DNA of 38,041 bases, taken from NCBI GenBank assembly GCA_903834625.1, contig CAILJQ010000216.1, positions 1-38,041 on the forward strand. The letters are read 5' to 3'. Below, piece after piece: positions 6,837 to 15,085 of the stretch. The DNA comes from an uncultured Bacteroidota bacterium. GTDB lineage: Bacteria > Bacteroidota > Bacteroidia > UKL13-3. The translations under genes were made by a program, and so were the position numbers. The notes under the pieces were generated by a model. The model saw only the letters and a program-made list of their open reading frames with translations. It made no database searches and was not told the DNA's origin. Each line of letters opens with the position of its first letter. Within the stretch, counting starts at the first letter, position 1.

Positions 6837-9800
6837 TTGACTGAGCCTATTCTCTTGTTTTACACTTACAAAATAAACCCCTTTGGCATAGTCACTCATG
6901 TCTATATTCAACTGGTTTTCTGCCTTTACAGCGGTGGCAACCAATTGCCCTGCACTATTGTAAACTTCAACCCAAGCTTCACCTTGCGGTAACTCTACTG
7001 TTAATACAGAGCTCACAGGATTAGGATAATATTTAATTTCACCCAATGAGCTTGAATTCGTTATACCTGTTGGTACACCTGGTTTACAACTTCCAATTTT
7101 ATAAGAGTTTTTATTGGTAGATGTGTTCTTCTCTCCTGCTCCAGGATACGAATACGTATAATAAAAATAAACCATGGTACCTTTACTTGCTGTCATTCTA
7201 TATGGCACATTAGGCGTTACTATATAGCCAGGCATGCTGTTAGCATTGGCTCCATAATACAATATACAAGTAGGAGAACCCACTCCAGTTTTGCTTGGTA
7301 TAAATGTAATAGTTGGATTGTTCTCGTCTTCACTAAACAAATAATCATAGTCGCTGTTAAACGCGGTACCACGACATGATGGTGTTGGGTCAACATAAAT
7401 TAATACAGGCGCTGAGGTAGTGCTTGCTCCATTATTATCTGTTGCTACTGCCGTGATAGAATAAATACCTACAGCTGCATTCCAGTTCATTTGGTATGGG
7501 TATTGCGTGGTGCTGCCAATAAACTTCTGACTGGCATAAAATTTAACCTCTGCAATGCTTCCATTTAAATCAGATGCCAAAGCAGAAATAAAAACAGGTT
7601 CATTAGCTAAATGCCTGGTTTTGTCAACCGGACTATTAATAGATATTTTAGGCAATACATTGTTTTGTGTAGAGGAGATAAGATACATATCATCTTCATC
7701 TGAATAAGCGCCACTACTTACTTTTAAGCGAATTAAATAAATGCCTTCCTCCAAACCACTCACGGTTGGGGCAACCACTTGTTTGTTTGAAAAAGTAAGC
7801 ACACTTGGTCCATATACCTGTAACCATTCATAGGTTAAAGTTCCAGAGCCCGGAACGCTGCTCGCACTGCCATCAAGATTGGAGGTGCTGGTTGGTAATA
7901 CTACCAATTTATTGGCTCCGGCATTGGCAATGGGTTGGTTATAGGTAAGCGGGCCATTATATGAAAAAGTTAATTTTCCAATGTTTAACTCACCACTTTC
8001 AAAAACCAATTTTAATACTTGAACACCACTTTTTAAAGGAATAGAAGCTATTGATTTATTGGCCCAAGTTGTCCAATTATTTGTATAAGAAACGGTAATA
8101 TTAGAAGCAACAAGTTGTCCATCTGCATATATAGAAAATGGTCCACCTCCTGCTGTATTGCCGCATGCATAACGCATCTGTAGTTGGTATGTTCCTGCTT
8201 GTTTCACATCTACCGTATAAGATAACCATTCACCGGCAGTTATCCAGCCCACTACTTTTCCTTCATTTGCGTCAGAAGATGCGTCTACATACTCTGTTGT
8301 TCTAAAATCACCTTCATTTTTGGCTGCATTGTCGTTGTAGGTAATTCCTTGGCCAACGCCTCCTTCAAATACATCAAACTCTCCAGCCATTACAGTACCA
8401 GGAATGTTTATAGGATTGCCTGAATAGGGAAGTCGATCGCCTACAGTAACCACCACAAAATTGCTCAATTTATAGTTGGTTCCTGAATACACCTTGGCAT
8501 ACAAATAGTTTTTACCAACGGGCAAATTGCTTGCTTTCATAGCGTAGGGAGCAACATTGTCTTCACCCAATTCAACTTCGCCATTCATAAAAACAACTTT
8601 GCTTGGGGTGCCGCCAATTACTTGCATTTGCAACTGTACACTTCCACCCGGATAGGCTTGGGTAAAGTTACTCTGTAAAGAACCTCCTATAGTAACATCT
8701 TTACTAGTTACCATTTGGCGTGCAGGAACTGTTAATACATAGGCATCAGAAAATGTTACTTGTATGCTTGCATTGCTATAATTATGGGCAACATAGGTAT
8801 TCACTCCATTTTTGGTAAATACCGCTGCTAAAGGATAATTAGAACTAATAGCAGTATTAAATGTACCCAACACATTCATGGAATGTAACCAATGGTATGT
8901 TTGCGCATCCGATATCCCAAATTTTAAATTTCTATTGGTATTAGAATTGTATAAATCAATGGCCTTTTGTGGGTTCACAAATGCCAAATAAGAATACATC
9001 ACATCATGCCATAAATTATCGTTTACTTGATTACTCAAAATGCCTGTGTTCTTTTCAATTTCCGCCCACAAACGTTTTACGTAATTGGTATCGCTACTTA
9101 AGTACAATGAGCCACCATGTATTGGATACATCTCTATGCCATAGGATGCAGCAATATCACTGGTCCAAAAGGTACCATTATCATAACTGTTACCCCACAC
9201 GCGTGATACCAAACTATAGTTTTGATTTGGTCCAAAATTTCTATCGTGTATGTCTAACCAATATTCTTCAATAGCACTTTGCTCGGTAGTATATAAATAG
9301 ATTCCTAAATCTCTGATGGCTTTGTTATTGGTAACAGCTCCCCAATGAATCAAAGAAGAATTAAACTGCATACTTTCTGAGGTAGATTCTTGGTCGTTCC
9401 CTTGAGGGAAAGTAGCAAATCCATTGGCCCAACAATGTCCGGCGTATGGACTAAAATTCCTTAAATAAGGAAACTGTGTGCTGTTACGTTCACTGTTTGC
9501 AGCATCCTTTACCAATAGGTTCACCATAGTTCCCCATTTGCTTATCCAACCTGGTTCAAACTGCTCAACAAAAGAAGCCGCATGTATAAAATATCCCCAA
9601 TGAAAATGATGGTCGTTGATGTTTCCATCTTGTCCGTGTCCTGCTGGGTAACCAATTAATGTTGACCAATTCTGGTTATAATAAAACAAGAAAGCCACCT
9701 CACCTGGTTTGGCATGTAACCAATTTTCAAGTCGGTCTTTTACAGTAACAAATATGGTACGTAATGCAGCTGTATCCTTTGTAAGCTCTGCTATCCTTGC

Positions 9801-10952
9801 TGTTTGAATGAGTCTATTTAAAACCTGACCTTCATTATAAGAATCTGTCCAGGTACTTAAGCCTTCATTTTTAAGGGCATCTATTTTTTCTTGCAACTTA
9901 AGCGGACTAAATCCATTGCTATAATAATCTAAATAAGGCAGGGTGGGCAATATGCCATAAAATTTATTTTCTACGGCATACCTATTGGTAGCCATGGTTT
10001 TTATCTGTCCTCTCACACCGGCATAGGTGTATGTTTCGAAGCTTGTAGACCCAGAAACTAAGTGCGACCACTGATGTGGCAATAAGCCCAAAAGAACCAC
10101 CGAGTCTGTGCCCTCTTTCACTTCTTTTTCAACCACAAACTCAGTTCTTACAATGGCTGTACTTTCATTATAACTCCAATTGGCCAAAGTGTTTTTAGGA
10201 AAAACATAAGCGTATTTTTGGTAAATATTTGCAGTACTATTTACATCAGATACAGTTAATGGAATAAAGGCCATAGACCAATAGTTTTTTCCATTAAGCG
10301 TAGATGTATACACGCTGCCCGACTTAAGCCAAACACTTCCTTTTGGAGCGTATACAACAAAGTCGGCACCATTACGCAAATTCATAATAATGAGCTTTTC
10401 ATTATCTATGGTTGCGGTACCTTGGTTTACTGTAACCTGCGCGGTAGAAGCGCTGTCTTTGGTAAAATACAAAAATGGCATTGCCAATCCACTGGTAGCA
10501 GTAAAGCTATTGCTTCCATTGTTCCAGTTCATTGAAACGGTCCAATCAGAAAAATCTGATACTTTAGCTGCACTTGCATTTAAGCCAGTTACACCCACCA
10601 CTACAGGTTGCACATCATCTATTACTCCCCATGGAATATACGTAACAACTAAACCACTGTTTACTGTTTTAAGTGTGTATGGATAATTGAATAAATTATC
10701 GCTGTGGTTATTTTTAATTTTATTCGACCACCAATCATTTGTTGGAGCAGGCTTACCTGCAGCAGCGCCTGTTGTTAGTGGTGCTCCCGAAGGAAAACCA
10801 TTCCTACCAGCCACATCGGTTCCCGGAAATGTGAGGGTATAACTTCCAGAACCTACTGGAACTATTTGCGCAAATACCATTTGTTTGGCAAACAACAAAC
10901 ACAAAACAAATATTGCTTGTAGGACTTTGGTTTTTGAAAAATTGGGGTTCAT
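6819..10952 (-). CDS. GH81 endo-beta-1,3-glucanase with CBM6, PKD, Ig-like and C-terminal T9SS domains
   Basis: This 1377-residue exported enzyme has a signal peptide (cleavage near 28, VFAQ) and a GH81 catalytic region at about 30-720. It contains NDHHFHWGYFIHAASF (acidic D447) and DQESTSES with E522 and E526 four residues apart, as in the catalytic pair of characterised GH81 enzymes. Next come a beta-rich linker domain, a CBM6 (about 853-1000), a PKD-like domain (about 1003-1095) and an Ig-like domain (about 1101-1188). A Cys-flanked module at about 1192-1290 follows (YRM, YFYYTYSYPGAGE) that resembles CBM56. A T9SS type A sorting domain (about 1305-1377, YYPNPVSSVLTVEL) closes the protein. 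It is predicted to cut beta-1,3-glucan at or outside the cell surface. It is the last gene of the PUL series, 116 bp after the acetyltransferase gene, so it may have its own promoter. Confidence 0.95.
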   Translation of the reverse strand: MNPNFSKTKVLQAIFVLCLLFAKQMVFAQIVPVGSGSYTLTFPGTDVAGRNGFPSGAPLTTGAAAGKPAPTNDWWSNKIKNNHSDNLFNYPYTLKTVNSGLVVTYIPWGVIDDVQPVVVGVTGLNASAAKVSDFSDWTVSMNWNNGSNSFTATSGLAMPFLYFTKDSASTAQVTVNQGTATIDNEKLIIMNLRNGADFVVYAPKGSVWLKSGSVYTSTLNGKNYWSMAFIPLTVSDVNSTANIYQKYAYVFPKNTLANWSYNESTAIVRTEFVVEKEVKEGTDSVVLLGLLPHQWSHLVSGSTSFETYTYAGVRGQIKTMATNRYAVENKFYGILPTLPYLDYYSNGFSPLKLQEKIDALKNEGLSTWTDSYNEGQVLNRLIQTARIAELTKDTAALRTIFVTVKDRLENWLHAKPGEVAFLFYYNQNWSTLIGYPAGHGQDGNINDHHFHWGYFIHAASFVEQFEPGWISKWGTMVNLLVKDAANSERNSTQFPYLRNFSPYAGHCWANGFATFPQGNDQESTSESMQFNSSLIHWGAVTNNKAIRDLGIYLYTTEQSAIEEYWLDIHDRNFGPNQNYSLVSRVWGNSYDNGTFWTSDIAASYGIEMYPIHGGSLYLSSDTNYVKRLWAEIEKNTGILSNQVNDNLWHDVMYSYLAFVNPQKAIDLYNSNTNRNLKFGISDAQTYHWLHSMNVLGTFNTAISSNYPLAAVFTKNGVNTYVAHNYSNASIQVTFSDAYVLTVPARQMVTSKDVTIGGSLQSNFTQAYPGGSVQLQMQVIGGTPSKVVFMNGEVELGEDNVAPYAMKASNLPVGKNYLYAKVYSGTNYKLSNFVVVTVGDRLPYSGNPINIPGTVMAGEFDVFEGGVGQGITYNDNAAKNEGDFRTTEYVDASSDANEGKVVGWITAGEWLSYTVDVKQAGTYQLQMRYACGNTAGGGPFSIYADGQLVASNITVSYTNNWTTWANKSIASIPLKSGVQVLKLVFESGELNIGKLTFSYNGPLTYNQPIANAGANKLVVLPTSTSNLDGSASSVPGSGTLTYEWLQVYGPSVLTFSNKQVVAPTVSGLEEGIYLIRLKVSSGAYSDEDDMYLISSTQNNVLPKISINSPVDKTRHLANEPVFISALASDLNGSIAEVKFYASQKFIGSTTQYPYQMNWNAAVGIYSITAVATDNNGASTTSAPVLIYVDPTPSCRGTAFNSDYDYLFSEDENNPTITFIPSKTGVGSPTCILYYGANANSMPGYIVTPNVPYRMTASKGTMVYFYYTYSYPGAGEKNTSTNKNSYKIGSCKPGVPTGITNSSSLGEIKYYPNPVSSVLTVELPQGEAWVEVYNSAGQLVATAVKAENQLNIDMSDYAKGVYFVSVKQENRLSQFKVLR

Positions 10953-10964
10953 AATGGGTGGTTT

Positions 10965-10976
10965 ATAGTATACTAT
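10965..10976. promoter_or_regulatory. 12-bp perfect palindrome in the GH81 leader
   Basis: ATAGTATACTAT is a perfect palindrome whose near edge is 12 bp upstream of the GH81 start codon. It could be an operator or a weak leader hairpin, but it is A/T rich and may be chance. Confidence 0.25.
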
Positions 10977-11041
10977 TAGAAATAAAACATGGCCAATAAA
11001 AATCTAAAATATGCCTTGGCAAGCAAGTGTTCTGTGGGTTC

Positions 11042-11051
11042 GGTTCGAACC
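11042..11051. repeat. Copy of iterated palindrome GGTTCGAACC (intergenic)
   Basis: This is a perfect 10-bp palindrome in the 116-bp gap between the acetyltransferase and GH81 genes. It is embedded in TTCGGTTCGAACCAAAAT and shares its flanks with the copies at 5842, 28293 and 34907. Confidence 0.6.
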
Positions 11052-11068
11052 AAAATCAAAAGAAAAAT

Positions 11069-11551
11069 TTATGGATGCAATTGTTTAAGCATCCAAACAT
11101 TGCAAGAAAAGTGGCCAGTATTTCCAAGGGATTGCGCTAATCTTTGGTAGCCAAATTTTTCATACAAGTGTATGGCAGCTTCCATATCTGGAAACGATTC
11201 TAGGTACAAATGTGTATAGCCCATTTCCATAGCAAGCTTTTCACATTGTTGCATCAACTCATTGCCAATTCCCATTCCACGTACCTTTGGGTCAAGGAAA
11301 AAACGAACCAATTCTGCATGATGGTCTGGCAAACCATTAGAAGGATAAATACCACAGCCGCCAATTACCTCACTTGCTTCCTCAACAACTATATAACCTG
11401 AAAGGGGTTTCTGAAAGAGTTCAAACAAAAAATCGGTTGTTGGATCGCTATGTGCTGTGCCTTCAGTAGGCAGGTTCAAGGCTTCAATGCTTCGCCGGAT
11501 GATAGCAGCCAGCGAAGCATTGTCTCCTTGTTGAATAGGTCTAAATATCAT
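11069..11551 (-). CDS. GNAT family N-acetyltransferase
   Basis: This 160-residue protein has a complete GNAT fold: IRRSIEAL helix, YIVVEEASEVIGGCGIYP strands, then the acetyl-CoA binding motif A in FLDPKVRGMGIGNELMQQCE (R-x-x-G-x-G/A type). The ending EAAIHLYEKFGYQRL is typical of the family C-terminus. The substrate cannot be told from sequence. There is no signal peptide, so it is cytoplasmic. It lies 12 bp after the GH16 gene on the same strand and so appears to be in the glucan-utilisation operon, where no acetylated substrate is expected. It may simply be a passenger. Confidence 0.9.
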   Translation of the reverse strand: MIFRPIQQGDNASLAAIIRRSIEALNLPTEGTAHSDPTTDFLFELFQKPLSGYIVVEEASEVIGGCGIYPSNGLPDHHAELVRFFLDPKVRGMGIGNELMQQCEKLAMEMGYTHLYLESFPDMEAAIHLYEKFGYQRLAQSLGNTGHFSCNVWMLKQLHP

Positions 11552-11563
11552 ATAAGATACTGC

Positions 11564-12589
11564 CTATTTGTAAACTCTTACATAATCTATCTCCATGGCA
11601 CCGCTAGAGAAGGCAGGATCAATGGCACCGCCAAAATTACCGCCCATAGCCACGTTTAAGATGATAAAGAAATTATGGTTGTATGGAACTGTACTATTAT
11701 TTGGGAAGGTGTATTTTAAAGTACCATCTACAAAAAACAGAATAGAAGCAGCAGTCCACTCCATGGTATACACATGGAATTCGGTAGTAGCATTGCTAAT
11801 GGTGTGATTAAACCCAGTTGCATTGCCACCAGAATGACCCGGATAATGTAATGTATGGTAAATTTTGTTTTCTTGATTACCCAAGTGTTCCATGATATCA
11901 ATCTCGCCACAAGCTGGCCAACCCACTTGGTCAATATTGCTACCCAACATCCAAATAGCTGGCCACGTACCCCCGCCCTTAGGCAGCTTTGCACGCACCT
12001 CTACTTTACCATATTGCATTACAAATTTTCCCTTAGTTAACATCCTAGCAGAGGTATATGATTTGCCACCAAAGTTTTCTGCTTTTGCAGTAATCTTTAA
12101 GGTACCGTTAGAAACAAAAGCATTTTCTTGGCGATCTGTGTAATACTGTTGTTCTGCATTACCCCAACCATTGCTTCCAGTTCCAATATCATATCCCCAC
12201 TTGTTAGGGTCTGGTGAACCTGTATAATTGAACTCGTCTGACCAAAAAACAGCAGTGGCTACAATCACATCTACCTTAAGAGATTTACTTGTAAAGCCAA
12301 TATCATTTTTAGCCAAAACAGTTACGTTAAACAGGCCAGACTTACTATACTTATAAGATATTTTACCATCAACACTTGCACGCGAAACGCCATCACCAAA
12401 ATCATATTCATAGCTAGTTGCCTTACTCGCACTGGCTACAAAAGTAACATTACCCGTGCTGTCTTGAGCAATAGTTGCCTGTACTGTTAGTCCACTTGGT
12501 GCAACTTCTGCTGGGTCTGCTGATTCTGCCTTAGAGCATGAAATCATGATAAGAGCAGCGAGTAAAACAAATATCTTAGAGTTTCTCAT
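11564..12589 (-). CDS. GH16 endo-beta-1,3(4)-glucanase lipoprotein with N-terminal PKD domain
   Basis: This 341-residue protein has a lipobox (MISC, Cys18) and a PKD domain at about 32-112 (YDFGDG motif). The GH16 catalytic domain spans about 115-341. The catalytic motif EIDIME spans E229-E234, with E229 as nucleophile and E234 as acid/base. The extra Met in the E-x-D-x-x-E form is characteristic of laminarinase-type GH16 enzymes. Other conserved segments are WPAIWMLG and the C-terminal MEIDYVRVYK. It is predicted to sit on the outer-membrane surface and cut laminarin-type chains before SusC import. Only one base separates it from the upstream PKD lipoprotein gene, whose PKD domain is clearly related. 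Confidence 0.95.
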   Translation of the reverse strand: MRNSKIFVLLAALIMISCSKAESADPAEVAPSGLTVQATIAQDSTGNVTFVASASKATSYEYDFGDGVSRASVDGKISYKYSKSGLFNVTVLAKNDIGFTSKSLKVDVIVATAVFWSDEFNYTGSPDPNKWGYDIGTGSNGWGNAEQQYYTDRQENAFVSNGTLKITAKAENFGGKSYTSARMLTKGKFVMQYGKVEVRAKLPKGGGTWPAIWMLGSNIDQVGWPACGEIDIMEHLGNQENKIYHTLHYPGHSGGNATGFNHTISNATTEFHVYTMEWTAASILFFVDGTLKYTFPNNSTVPYNHNFFIILNVAMGGNFGGAIDPAFSSGAMEIDYVRVYK

Positions 12590-12590
12590 A

Positions 12591-13490
12591 TTATTTCTTT
12601 GGGGTTAATTTCATGAACCAAGCATTGCCATCTACACCAATATTTCTTAAATGGATTTGATTATCGGTAATAGAAAGAATTTCATACTCAGTTCCGCCTG
12701 TTCCAAAGTTAATAATTCCGTTGCCAGGAACAATAAACTGAATTTGTGTAGAAATATCAGGCGTAGATCCAGAAGAAGCATCCATAAATGCCAAGTTCTT
12801 TGGTCCGGCTGTAATGGCATAACAACCATCCTTACCAGAAAAACCATAATAACTTGTTGATGCCTCAATGGCAAAAAACTGACCTTTATTGTCAATTGAC
12901 ATGCTTACATTATTCTGCGCATCTTTGGTGAAAGTAATTTCATCATCGTAAGCACAAGCATCTCTGCTATTTGGTCCTGCAGAATACCAGATAGGTGAAA
13001 ACTCTGTGTTTGGACCTACTCCAAAGTGTCCAGGAGCCTCTTTATCTGTTACCCATACACGTGAACTACCATTGGTTAAGAATTGTAAAATATTGGCAGG
13101 AATTTCAAAAGCCACAAATACCGTAACGTATTTAGCGGTAGTTGTGCTTAAGCCTCCTTTACCAATTGCATTAATTGTAACCAAATAGGTTTTTGTACCA
13201 GGTGTTTTATACTTATAGGTAATTGCACCACTTTGGGCCTCTTTGCTCACGCCATCGCCAAAATCTATCCAATAGGTTAGGGCGTTTGAGCTACTTACAT
13301 TTACGTTTACTTTACCAGAGCCGTTGCCTGCAGGTGCTGTAGCAGAATCAGCGCCTTCAACATTTAAACTCACACTTAAATTGGCGGGTGCTTTTGCCTC
13401 CCCAAATTTATAGTTCTCCTTTTTACATGCACCTGCCATTAGCAGAACAAATGCAGTTAATATACTTATTCTTTGAATTGGATTTTTCAT
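12591..13490 (-). CDS. PKD-domain lipoprotein, probable surface glucan-binding protein
   Basis: This 299-residue protein has a lipobox (LMAGAC, Cys22). A PKD-like domain lies at about 36-128 (YWIDFGDGVSKEAQ, then YKYKTPGTKTYLVTI). A C-terminal domain of about 160 residues is rich in Trp, Tyr and Phe (WVTDKEAPGHFGVGP, SPIWYSAGP, AWFMKLTPKK). No glycosidase motif is seen. Its place after SusD and the first binding lipoprotein, and before GH16, is that of SusE/SusF-type surface glycan-binding proteins, and PKD-bearing binding proteins are known from laminarin PULs. The binding role is inferred from position and composition. Confidence 0.75.
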   Translation of the reverse strand: MKNPIQRISILTAFVLLMAGACKKENYKFGEAKAPANLSVSLNVEGADSATAPAGNGSGKVNVNVSSSNALTYWIDFGDGVSKEAQSGAITYKYKTPGTKTYLVTINAIGKGGLSTTTAKYVTVFVAFEIPANILQFLTNGSSRVWVTDKEAPGHFGVGPNTEFSPIWYSAGPNSRDACAYDDEITFTKDAQNNVSMSIDNKGQFFAIEASTSYYGFSGKDGCYAITAGPKNLAFMDASSGSTPDISTQIQFIVPGNGIINFGTGGTEYEILSITDNQIHLRNIGVDGNAWFMKLTPKK

Positions 13491-13501
13491 GTTCGTCTGT
13501 T

Positions 13502-15067
13502 TTAATTCAGTTCAATATCATCAAAATAATAGGTGAAATTGGCAGAGCCATCTCCCATGGTGCCATTCTCAAAAATAAGAATAACCTTTTGGTAGGTTTT
13601 AGCCACATTAATTCCCGAGAAATCAAAGCTTAATTGCTCCCAAGCATTGCTGGTAGTAGTTGTAACCTCCTTTTCGTAACTAATGCCACCATCGGTTAAA
13701 TTCTCAACCTTCAACAAAACTTTCGCGCCTACTTTTGGTGAGTATACCTTCATCTTAAAAGTTTTGGTACCTGTAAATGCCATAGGTGCTGCCAAGGTAG
13801 CAAAACTACCGCCCCAAGTTTGTCCGTTGCTCTTAATCATTTTACCTACTTTATCAGACACGTTGATTCCTGTTTTGCTAGGGTTTGTAGCTGTACTAAC
13901 TGCACCACCATCAAATGGTGTAAATGAATAGTCAACCAAAGTAGATTCAAAATTCATAGGTAGGTTCAAAGGCAATGAACCACTCAGGTTAATGTCATCA
14001 AACAAGAAAGTATAGTTTGGTGAACCATCTCCCATGGTGCCTAAATCAAAAATTACCACAACTTTATGGTATTCTTTGGAAACATCAACAGCGCTATAAT
14101 CAAACAACAATTCTTCCCAAGCATTTGCTACAGTAGTGCTTACTTCTTTCTCATAGCTAATGGAATTGTTAGATTTATTCTCAACTTTTAATAACACTTT
14201 AGCGCCAACACGTGGTGAATATACCTTCAATTTAAAGATTTTTCCATCGGCAAAGTTGATTGGCTTGCTCAATTCTATTAAGCTTCCGCCCCATACTTGT
14301 CCGGCACTTTTCACCATTTGTGCCACTTTATTGCTTGTGTTAACTCCTGTTTTACTTGGATTATCAATAACGGTTACCGCACCTCCATCAAAATTGGTAA
14401 ACTTATAATTAAGTGTTGCCGATTCAAAAGTTACAGGCAACAATATTGGGTCTTCTACCACAATCGTTTTCTCTATTTCTGAAATGGCTGTTCCACCACC
14501 CAATGCTTGCAATTTTAACTTATAGGTTCCTATTTTAGCATATACGTGAGAAACGGTATCGCCTTCATTAAACGAGATGGGTGCTGCCGTAGAATCTTCT
14601 CCAAAATAAATTTTGAAACTGGTTTCATACAAAGCTTTTGCACTTACAACAATTCTAAAACTGTTGCTCGCATCTGGCGTAGCTGTAAGTTCCAAAGCCT
14701 CTGGTGCCTTAAAGGTAACTGTAAGAGATTTGTTAAATTCGGCAGATTTTCCAGAGGGGCTGTAAGCTACCAATCTAACATCATACGTGCCTTCAGCATA
14801 TTTATGTACAAGCACTTTGCCTGCGTCTACCTTACCTGGCATGGTAGATGTATCACCAAAATAAACTTGGTAATAAGTAGCTCCTTCGCTTGTTGGAATA
14901 ATGGTAACGTTACCAGAATTGTCTTGAGTAATCTCAAACAACATTCCCAAATTAATTGGGGCCGACATCTCATTTAAAAAAGATGTATCTGTAAATTCTT
15001 TCTTTTTGCAACCCCACAAGGTGAGCACAATGGATGAAAGCACCAGTAAATATCTTAGTTTATTCAT
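13502..15067 (-). CDS. Multi-modular surface glycan-binding lipoprotein (2 PKD-like + 2 repeated beta-sandwich modules)
   Basis: This 521-residue protein has a lipobox (LTLWGC, Cys20), two PKD-like domains (about 38-119 and 122-205) and two homologous modules (about 209-362 and 369-521). Each module starts LP-x-x-FES, carries F-D-G-G-A-V and WGGS segments, then KVYSP-x-VGAKVLLKVEN, and ends in a FFDDI-like strand. This pattern suggests a CBM-like beta-sandwich fold. A divergent form of the same module is present three times in the T9SS protein at 24946-27870. It lies 18 bp after SusD and 11 bp before the next lipoprotein gene. A role in holding beta-1,3-glucan at the surface is inferred. Confidence 0.82.
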   Translation of the reverse strand: MNKLRYLLVLSSIVLTLWGCKKKEFTDTSFLNEMSAPINLGMLFEITQDNSGNVTIIPTSEGATYYQVYFGDTSTMPGKVDAGKVLVHKYAEGTYDVRLVAYSPSGKSAEFNKSLTVTFKAPEALELTATPDASNSFRIVVSAKALYETSFKIYFGEDSTAAPISFNEGDTVSHVYAKIGTYKLKLQALGGGTAISEIEKTIVVEDPILLPVTFESATLNYKFTNFDGGAVTVIDNPSKTGVNTSNKVAQMVKSAGQVWGGSLIELSKPINFADGKIFKLKVYSPRVGAKVLLKVENKSNNSISYEKEVSTTVANAWEELLFDYSAVDVSKEYHKVVVIFDLGTMGDGSPNYTFLFDDINLSGSLPLNLPMNFESTLVDYSFTPFDGGAVSTATNPSKTGINVSDKVGKMIKSNGQTWGGSFATLAAPMAFTGTKTFKMKVYSPKVGAKVLLKVENLTDGGISYEKEVTTTTSNAWEQLSFDFSGINVAKTYQKVILIFENGTMGDGSANFTYYFDDIELN

Positions 15068-15085
15068 GGATTCTATTTTTTAAAA

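Noticed and set aside
8969-9274. 101-aa plus-strand ORF inside the GH81 gene
   Set aside because: It is a shadow ORF antisense to a well-supported catalytic domain, with no motif.
14546-14977. 143-aa plus-strand ORF opposite the binding lipoprotein
   Set aside because: It is antisense to the PKD-like region of a clear lipoprotein. Its Arg/Cys/Phe-rich composition is typical of a shadow frame.
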